Positions 58,118 through 64,000 of a DNA stretch of 64,000 bases are shown piece after piece. Positions within the stretch are counted from its first letter, which is position 1, and each line of letters starts with the position of its first letter. The notes under the pieces were generated by a model, which had not been told where the DNA came from, made no database searches, and worked only from the letters and a program-made list of their open reading frames with translations. Origin of the DNA: Robiginitalea aestuariiviva (lineage in GTDB: Bacteria; Bacteroidota; Bacteroidia; Flavobacteriales; Flavobacteriaceae); contig NZ_JARPUQ010000002.1 of NCBI RefSeq assembly GCF_029537735.1, positions 549,536-613,535 on the forward strand, in the 5' to 3' direction. Both the position numbers and the translations under genes were made by a program.

Positions 58118-59308
58118 ATGAAGAAAGTAGTAGTAGGCCTCTCCGGAGGGGTAGACAGCAGCGTGGCGGCCTTGTTGCTTCAGCAACAGGGCTACGAGGT
58201 CATTGGCCTGTTTATGAAGAACTGGCACGACGATTCTGTGGTGATATCCCGGGAGTGCCCCTGGCTGGAAGACAGCAACGACGCCCTGATTGTGGCCGAA
58301 AAGCTGGGGATACCCTTCCAGACCGTGGATCTGAGTGCGGCCTACAAGGAGCGCATTGTAGATTATATGTTCCGGGAGTACCAACAGGGGCGCACCCCAA
58401 ACCCCGATGTGCTCTGCAACCGGGAAATCAAGTTTGATCTCTTCCTTAAAATGGCCCTGCAACTGGGGGCGGATTACGTGGCTACCGGCCACTATTGCCG
58501 GAAGGATGCAGTTACCGGCACAGACGGCCAGCCGATATACCGCCTGTTGGCCGGAGCCGACCCGAATAAGGACCAATCCTATTTCCTCTGCCAGCTGGAC
58601 CAGGAACAGCTTTCCCGGGCCCTGTTTCCCATAGGCCACCTGCAGAAAAGCGAGGTGCGGGAAATAGCAGCGGCCCACGGGCTGATTACGGCCGGGAAGA
58701 AGGATTCCCAGGGGCTTTGCTTTATCGGCAAAGTTCGCCTGCCCGAATTCCTGCAACAGAAACTCCAGCCCAGGGAAGGGGAGATTGTGGAGGTGCCTGC
58801 AACGGCGTCCCAGTACCAGGTGCAACCCCCTGCCTTTGCCAATCGGGCCGAGGAACTGGCTTATTATGCTGAAAAAACTTCCTATGCCCCGGAGGATGGG
58901 AAGGTAGTAGGACGTCACCAGGGGGCCCATTATTTCACCATCGGCCAGCGCAAGGGGCTGGATGTGGGGGGCACCCCGGAACCCCTCTTTGTGATCCAGA
59001 CGGATGTGGAACGCAACATTATTTATACCGGACAGGGCAAAGCCCACCCCGGATTATATCGAAGGGCTTTATTCGTAAAGGATGCAGACCTGCATTGGGT
59101 ACGGCCGGACCTGGCCCTTGCCCCGGATGGCAGTATGGAGGTGCAGGCCCGCATTCGCTACCGGCAGGAATTGCAACAGGCCTGCCTCTATAAAATAGAA
59201 GGGGGGCTGTATGTGGATTTTGCACAACCCCAGTCCGCCATTACCGAAGGGCAGTTCGTAGCCTGGTACCTGGGGGAAGAGCTCGTGGGATCCGGAGTGA
59301 TTGCCTGA
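58118..59308 (+). CDS. mnmA: tRNA 2-thiouridylase
   Basis: A 396-residue enzyme that thiolates U34 of Lys, Glu and Gln tRNAs. The PP-loop G-L-S-G-G-V-D-S-S is at residues 7-15, the first catalytic Cys in [11 protein letters not shown] near residue 100, and the second in G-L-C-F-I-G-K-V near 205. The insert and the C-terminal beta barrel are of normal size. ATG at 58118 gives the family start. Confidence 0.95.
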   Translation: MKKVVVGLSGGVDSSVAALLLQQQGYEVIGLFMKNWHDDSVVISRECPWLEDSNDALIVAEKLGIPFQTVDLSAAYKERIVDYMFREYQQGRTPNPDVLCNREIKFDLFLKMALQLGADYVATGHYCRKDAVTGTDGQPIYRLLAGADPNKDQSYFLCQLDQEQLSRALFPIGHLQKSEVREIAAAHGLITAGKKDSQGLCFIGKVRLPEFLQQKLQPREGEIVEVPATASQYQVQPPAFANRAEELAYYAEKTSYAPEDGKVVGRHQGAHYFTIGQRKGLDVGGTPEPLFVIQTDVERNIIYTGQGKAHPGLYRRALFVKDADLHWVRPDLALAPDGSMEVQARIRYRQELQQACLYKIEGGLYVDFAQPQSAITEGQFVAWYLGEELVGSGVIA

Positions 59309-59326
59309 ATGTAAACCAATACGACC

Positions 59327-60271
59327 ATGCCTAACCGCATTACCCAACTTTTCGGGATACAGTACCCCATTGTTCAGGGGGGGATGATCTGGGCCAGTGG
59401 CTGGCGCCTGGCCTCGGCCGTTTCCAATGCCGGTGGGCTGGGCCTGATCGGCGCCGGGAGCATGTACCCGGATGTGCTGCGCGAACACATTCAAAAATGC
59501 CGGCAGGCTACCTCCCGGCCTTTTGGGGTGAACGTGCCCATGCTCTATCCGGATATTGAGCAGTTGATGGCCATTATACGGGAAGAACAGGTACCTATTG
59601 TATTTACCTCTGCCGGCAACCCCCGTACCTGGACGGCCCAGCTTAAGGCTGCGGGCATTACCGTGGTCCATGTGGTTAGCAGCGTCAAGTTTGCCCTGAA
59701 GGCCCAGGAGGCCGGGGTGGATGCCGTGGTGGCCGAAGGTTTTGAGGCCGGGGGGCACAACGGCCGGGACGAAACCACCACCCTAACCCTTATTCCCGCC
59801 GTACGGGAGCAACTCCACCTGCCCCTGATCGCCGCTGGAGGCATCGGTAGCGGGCGGGCCATGCTGGCCGCCATGGTGCTGGGTGCAGACGGGGTACAGG
59901 TAGGCAGCCGTTTTGTGGCCAGCGAGGAAGCTTCTTCCCACCCTGCCTTTAAACAGCGGGTAGTAGAAGCCGGGGAAGGGGATACCCGCCTTACCCTGAA
60001 GGAACTGGCGCCTGTTCGCTTGTTGAAAAACCCCTTCTACCAGGAAATTGAAGCGGCCTATGCGCGTTGTGCCACCCCGGAGGAGCTCAAGGCCCTGTTG
60101 GGCCGCGCCCGTGCCAAAAAAGGCATGTTCGAAGGGGACCTCGAAGCCGGGGAGCTCGAAATTGGGCAGGTTTCTGCCCTGATCCACAACATCCTGCCTG
60201 CCGGGGAGATCGTCCGTAACATGATGCATGAATTCCACCAGGCCAGCCGGGAGGTCCCGGGCTTGCTGTAA
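59327..60271 (+). CDS. Nitronate monooxygenase family flavoprotein
   Basis: A 314-residue FMN-dependent TIM-barrel enzyme of the 2-nitropropane dioxygenase/NMO family. Marks are Y-P-I-V-Q-G-G-M-I-W near residue 12, F-G-V-N-V-P-M-L, E-G-F-E-A-G-G-H-N-G-R near 140 and A-A-G-G-I-G-S-G-R-A-M with G-V-Q-V-G-S-R-F near 180. In some relatives the fold serves enoyl reductase (FabK), so the exact reaction is open. It follows mnmA by 18 bases and may be cotranscribed. Confidence 0.9.
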   Translation: MPNRITQLFGIQYPIVQGGMIWASGWRLASAVSNAGGLGLIGAGSMYPDVLREHIQKCRQATSRPFGVNVPMLYPDIEQLMAIIREEQVPIVFTSAGNPRTWTAQLKAAGITVVHVVSSVKFALKAQEAGVDAVVAEGFEAGGHNGRDETTTLTLIPAVREQLHLPLIAAGGIGSGRAMLAAMVLGADGVQVGSRFVASEEASSHPAFKQRVVEAGEGDTRLTLKELAPVRLLKNPFYQEIEAAYARCATPEELKALLGRARAKKGMFEGDLEAGELEIGQVSALIHNILPAGEIVRNMMHEFHQASREVPGLL

Positions 60272-60276
60272 CGGGT

Positions 60277-62007
60277 TTACAGCACAGATCTTTGGATATT
60301 CAGATCCGCGTGTTTCCAGATGTCCCGGAATGCTGCGGCCGCCTGAAGGGCTTCGTCCGTTTTTCCCTGGGCTTCAAGGGCCAGTTGTAACCCCTTTAAA
60401 GACCATCCATTCTTTCTCAGTCGTTTCAGGTCTTCCCGGTATACGGCTTCAGCTTCGGCGAATTTCCCCAGATCCATCAATACCGCCCCCAGGTTCTGTC
60501 GGGGCGGGATATGCCATGCCGAGGGTTCCGTGTAGGTGAGGGCATCTTCAGCAGCAATGGCTTCCTGTAAATGTTGGATGGCCTCTTCCCCGCGCCCTTC
60601 CAGGGCCGCCAGTTCCCCGGCCACCACCCCGTGGGCCACCCGGGCCAGTCGTTCAGAGGGGTTGTAAGGGGTGGCGATAAACGCCATCATTTCCGGATCT
60701 TCTATGAGTCCGGCAATCGCTTCCAACTCCTCCCGGGCTTCCCCGGGTTTGCCTTTGCGTATAAAAGCCATCCCGCGGGCGTAGTGGCGCATCAGCCTCA
60801 GGTGCTTGACCTCCTTTGCGGGTTCCGGGAAGGTGAGGATATCATTCCATTTCCCGAAACGAATGTATGCCAACAGGGGGGTTGACGCAAAATCCTGCAG
60901 GAAGGGGAGGGTAGTCATTTCCCCCACAGGGACTTTTTCGGCGGTTTTTCTGGCCGCCCAGATCGCTGTTTCGCTCTCGCCGATCAGGCTGGATGCCGAC
61001 CAGAGGAAATGAATGTTGTGCGGATAATAGGTAAGGGGGTAAAGCCCCTGGGCAAAACACTGGGCAATATAGTCCTCGTCTGCCCCGATGGCTTTCCGGT
61101 TTACGCGAACCGCATCCTTGTAACGGCCCACCCTAATATAGATATGGGAGGGCATATGGACCAGGTGTCCTGCAGCGGGCATCAGGTCCTCCAGGCGTTC
61201 CGCACTGGGAACCCCCAGGTCCGGGAACGGGAGTTCCACCAGGTGGATGTAGTAATGGTGAGCCCCCGGGTGGTCAGGACTTAGGGCAATGGTACGTTCC
61301 AGGGCCTTTTGGGCTTCCAGGGTATGTGGCATGGGCGCTCCGGATGGCTTCCAATAATTCCAGGGCATGGTATTCAGGATGGAAGCGGCATAAAGGGTTA
61401 GCACCTCCGGGTGGTCCGGGAATTCAGAGGCAACACCTCCCATGGCTTGGCGATAGGCCTCATTTAGTGTGGCTGTTGGCACTTCCGGGTCCGGACTGTA
61501 CCTGGCATTCAGGGCCAGAATCAGGGCCTGCTCCAGCGGCGTGGCGCGATCCAGCAACGCATTGGCTTTTTGCAGGGCATCCCAGGCCTGTTGGCGGCGT
61601 TCGGCAACGGGTTCCGGATCATTGATGTTTGGCCCCAGGGCATAGGCCTGGCCCCAGAAGGCCATGGGGTTGCGCGGGTCCAGCCGACCGGCCTCCAGGA
61701 AGGCCCGGTGCCCCTCGGCATGGTTAAAGGCATAGGTAAGGCGGATTCCCTGGTCAAAAAAGGCCTGGGAGCGTGCGTTTTGGGTTGTCACTTCAAAATG
61801 GTGGTTGCCCAGGTTCTCAAATAACGGGGCAATCTGCCGGGTACTGTCTATAGGCCCAAGCAGAAATTTGGCCACGGTGCACTTGATGTTTCCCATGGAC
61901 GCAGCAGCGCGTTTGGGGAGGATTTCTTCGGTTGGTTTAGGGAGCAAGACCGCCAATAGCAATAGCAAGGCCAGGGCGACCCAAATCAGGTTGCGATTTG
62001 TTTTCAA
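60277..62007 (-). CDS. TPR-repeat membrane-anchored protein
   Basis: A 576-residue protein with one N-terminal membrane anchor (about 8-24) and tetratricopeptide-like helices over most of its length, for example Q-G-I-R-L-T-Y-A-F-N-H-A-E-G-H-R near residue 89 and A-V-L-M-D-L-G-K-F-A-E-A-E-A-V-Y near 510. A His-rich stretch, H-P-G-A-H-H-Y-Y-I-H, lies near residue 243, and H-L-V-H-M-P-S-H-I-Y near 280. Such proteins are usually annotated as hypothetical TPR proteins; function unknown, possible metal binding by the histidines is speculation. Confidence 0.82.
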   Translation of the reverse strand: MKTNRNLIWVALALLLLLAVLLPKPTEEILPKRAAASMGNIKCTVAKFLLGPIDSTRQIAPLFENLGNHHFEVTTQNARSQAFFDQGIRLTYAFNHAEGHRAFLEAGRLDPRNPMAFWGQAYALGPNINDPEPVAERRQQAWDALQKANALLDRATPLEQALILALNARYSPDPEVPTATLNEAYRQAMGGVASEFPDHPEVLTLYAASILNTMPWNYWKPSGAPMPHTLEAQKALERTIALSPDHPGAHHYYIHLVELPFPDLGVPSAERLEDLMPAAGHLVHMPSHIYIRVGRYKDAVRVNRKAIGADEDYIAQCFAQGLYPLTYYPHNIHFLWSASSLIGESETAIWAARKTAEKVPVGEMTTLPFLQDFASTPLLAYIRFGKWNDILTFPEPAKEVKHLRLMRHYARGMAFIRKGKPGEAREELEAIAGLIEDPEMMAFIATPYNPSERLARVAHGVVAGELAALEGRGEEAIQHLQEAIAAEDALTYTEPSAWHIPPRQNLGAVLMDLGKFAEAEAVYREDLKRLRKNGWSLKGLQLALEAQGKTDEALQAAAAFRDIWKHADLNIQRSVL

Positions 62008-62141
62008 GGGGTATCGGTTAGGTGGTTATCCGGGGGAACGCCTGCGCCCCCCTGAAAGCCTCAGGGGGCGCTAAAAGGTCTCAATTCCCTCAAGATAGTA
62101 AAAATACCGTACCCTTTCTCCTAATCCATTGAAATACAGGA

Positions 62142-64000
62142 TCAGGGATTGCCTTTCAGGCTCCCCAAATACTCCATAAGGTCGCGCAATTCCCGCCGGC
62201 TGATGACCCGGCCCATGGGCGGCATGGCCGAGGGCTGGTTGGTCCGTTTGGCCACGCGGGATACCGGGATGCGCAGGGGTTCGGCCTCCTCGCCCTGCAG
62301 TACCAGGGTCTGGGGGTCTTCCTCCAGCAGCAACCCGCTGATTTGCTGCCCGTCGGTCAGGGTCAGGCTTACGGATCCGTAGCCCGGGGCTATTCGCGCG
62401 TTGGGATTGATCAGGGATTCCAGGATTTCTTCCCTGCTAAGGACGCTGGCAATGGAATCCAGGGCCGGGCCTACCTGCCCGCCGGCGCCATTAACGGCAT
62501 GGCAGCGCACACACTGGGCGGCCGGGTTGCTGGTAAAGACGGATTGCCCGGCCCACCAGCTGCCGCCGTAAAGGGTTTCCTGGAAAGAATCCACGGAGTA
62601 TCCGCTGTTTTTTAGGGTTTCCAGGCCGGCCATCAGAGCGGGAGACCCGGTGGCTTCCACCGCTTCGATCAGGTCCAGGATAGCCCCGGGGGCTATACGG
62701 TCCTTTGTGGCATCTTCCAGCAGGCTGCCCAGCACCGGTTCGCTTTTTTCCAGGGGCATTTCCGCCAGGGTAGCCAGCATGGCCTGTTGTTCGCCTACGG
62801 AACCTTCTTTAAAAATAGGTGTTACGATCCCCGGCAGGGCATCGGCAGGCAGGTCCAGTACTGGCAACAGGCTAATGGCCGTGGTGCGAACCCCGTTGTA
62901 GGGGTCTGCAAGCCCTTTGCGCAGGTAGTCTCCGATCCTCTCGTCCGGCAGGCTCCTCAGGGTTTGCAGCAGGGCGGCCCGGGTAGCTCCGTCCGAATGG
63001 CGGTCAAAGAGTTCCCGCAGGCGGGCATTGTGGCCGGTAATCCCCAGTTCCCGGATCACCTGTCCGGTTCCGGCCAGGATAGCCGGGTCGGTACTGGCCA
63101 GTAGGGAAGGAATCTGGTCGGAAACCTTGCCGGTAACCAGGGCGGCATCGCGCTCAGCAGGGCCGCGGTAGCGACCGGTAACCCGGTCCAGGACTGAGGG
63201 GTTGGCCCAGCTGCCCAGGGCCGCCAGGGCTTCGCCCCGTAGGACGGCTGGCACATCTTCCCGTTGGGCATAGGCCAGCAGGCGGTCCAGGTCTTCTTCT
63301 GTCCCGGTGCGCAGGGCGGCGTTAATGGCTCTTCGCATCAGGGGCTCGGAATCCAGGCCTTCACGGTCAAGCAGGGCCGCCAGGGCAGGCAGGGCCTCCG
63401 GGATGGACCAGTCGTCGTTGATGGCCCGCGCGGCTTCTGCCAGGATGTAGGGATCCGAATCCGAAAGGAAACGGGTGATCCCCGGGTGTTGCAACCGGCG
63501 CAGGACCAGTACCCCGGCCAGGCGGAGGCTGGGGTTCGGTGAAGTGGCCAGGGCCAGGATAGGGTCAACTTCCCCGATACGGGAAAGGGCCAGGACGGCG
63601 GCGTGCCGCAGGTATACGTCCTGGTCGTCGTTTGCAGCCAGGAGTTCAATCAGGGCTTCTACAGCTGGCGCATAGGCCAGGCGCCCCAGGGATTGGGCGG
63701 CGAAAAACTGGACTCTCGGGGGCTGGTTTTCCAGCAAGGGGAGCAGGGCTGCGCCGGCTTCGGCATAGCGCACATTCCCCAGTACCTTGGCGGCCTGGGC
63801 CGTAAGTTCGGGATCGTCGGATGAAAGCAGGGGCAGCAGGATTTCAGCCAATTCCGGCTTGGACTCGGCCAGTTGGCCGATACCCCAGATGGCGTGGATT
63901 TTCGCCAGCGGATGCGCACTGTTTTCAAGGACCTCCTTAAAGGTCTGGTAGCCACGGCGCCCGCGGCCGGCCAGTTCAAACTGGGCCATTTGCCGTACCC
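62142..64000 (-). CDS. HEAT-repeat/cytochrome c protein, 5' end beyond the window
   Basis: The frame is open to the right edge, so the N-terminus is missing; at least 619 residues are present. The visible part starts with a long array of HEAT/armadillo-type repeats (to about residue 440 of the visible part), then a c-type cytochrome domain with the haem motif C-V-R-C-H, the distal Met region A-M-P-P-M-G and a closing helix. Architecture matches the C-terminal part of PVC-type haem-binding dehydrogenases, in which a sugar-dehydrogenase-like propeller precedes the HEAT region. An ATG at 63989 exists but lies inside the repeat array. Confidence 0.88.
   Translation of the reverse strand, partial: VRQMAQFELAGRGRRGYQTFKEVLENSAHPLAKIHAIWGIGQLAESKPELAEILLPLLSSDDPELTAQAAKVLGNVRYAEAGAALLPLLENQPPRVQFFAAQSLGRLAYAPAVEALIELLAANDDQDVYLRHAAVLALSRIGEVDPILALATSPNPSLRLAGVLVLRRLQHPGITRFLSDSDPYILAEAARAINDDWSIPEALPALAALLDREGLDSEPLMRRAINAALRTGTEEDLDRLLAYAQREDVPAVLRGEALAALGSWANPSVLDRVTGRYRGPAERDAALVTGKVSDQIPSLLASTDPAILAGTGQVIRELGITGHNARLRELFDRHSDGATRAALLQTLRSLPDERIGDYLRKGLADPYNGVRTTAISLLPVLDLPADALPGIVTPIFKEGSVGEQQAMLATLAEMPLEKSEPVLGSLLEDATKDRIAPGAILDLIEAVEATGSPALMAGLETLKNSGYSVDSFQETLYGGSWWAGQSVFTSNPAAQCVRCHAVNGAGGQVGPALDSIASVLSREEILESLINPNARIAPGYGSVSLTLTDGQQISGLLLEEDPQTLVLQGEEAEPLRIPVSRVAKRTNQPSAMPPMGRVISRRELRDLMEYLGSLKGNP

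Noticed and set aside
57974-59047. Upstream extension of the fasciclin frame to 822 codons
   Set aside because: The extension is antisense to mnmA; the lipoprotein signal begins at 57973.

Overview
The window looks like a chromosomal segment of a GC-rich marine member of the Flavobacteriaceae (Robiginitalea-like). That placement is inferred from gene content: TonB-dependent receptors with carboxypeptidase-regulatory-like N-termini, paired DUF4249 lipoproteins, DUF6095, BshC, a split transketolase, monomeric Idh, and Bacteroidota-type -7 promoter boxes (TAnnTTTG) in front of many genes. No rRNA, phage structural genes, transposase or CRISPR array is visible.

Region 1 (1-4.0 kb) is the unusual part. 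It is an AT-rich run of small genes, all on the minus strand, separated by 120-250 bp imperfect palindromes. Each small gene is bracketed by a private 9-10 base sequence (GTTG plus 5-6 variable bases) at one end and its exact reverse complement at the other, in all four complete units. That is the signature expected of integron gene cassettes, where the two arms of one attC stem are split between the ends of one cassette. The array ends at a solitary, unpaired junction near 2251-2259 (attI-like). A HicB-like HTH regulator whose promoter overlaps a perfect palindrome follows, and then a XerC/IntI-like tyrosine recombinase. The recombinase lies in the same orientation as the cassettes. I regard this as an integron-like system in a bacteroidote that does not use a canonical IntI.

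Region 2 (4-22 kb) is core housekeeping plus envelope genes: a GNAT enzyme, a large TonB-dependent receptor, DUF1801, tRNA-Lys, aroK, a phosphoribosyltransferase, a TPMT-like methyltransferase, an S4 RNA-binding protein, an FKBP lipoprotein, a PorT-like barrel, split transketolase, tgt, lptG/F, accA, dnaB, a so-called asparagine synthetase B precursor, a HAD phosphatase and yjbQ.

Region 3 (22-34 kb) holds the thrS-infC-rpmI-rplT translation operon (infC appears to begin at a non-canonical ATA codon), glycerate kinase, a TonB receptor-DUF4249-DUF4249 operon and monomeric isocitrate dehydrogenase. A 620-bp hairpin-rich stretch without a gene follows.

Region 4 (34-46 kb) carries a DUF5686-like/carboxypeptidase-regulatory protein, a secreted PLP aminotransferase, a DoxX-Gfo/Idh/MocA pair, a four-unit 111-113 bp repeat array, an M14 peptidase, bshC, a PLP decarboxylase and a PNPOx-like flavoprotein.

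Region 5 (46-64 kb) carries guaA, a five-LysM/periplasmic-binding-fold protein, osmC-like, a DUF922 metalloprotease-like protein, a hydroxypyruvate-isomerase-like protein, DUF3820, pyrG, yidC, DUF6515, a triple-fasciclin lipoprotein, mnmA, a nitronate monooxygenase-like protein, a TPR protein and the 3' part of a HEAT/cytochrome c gene that runs off the right edge.
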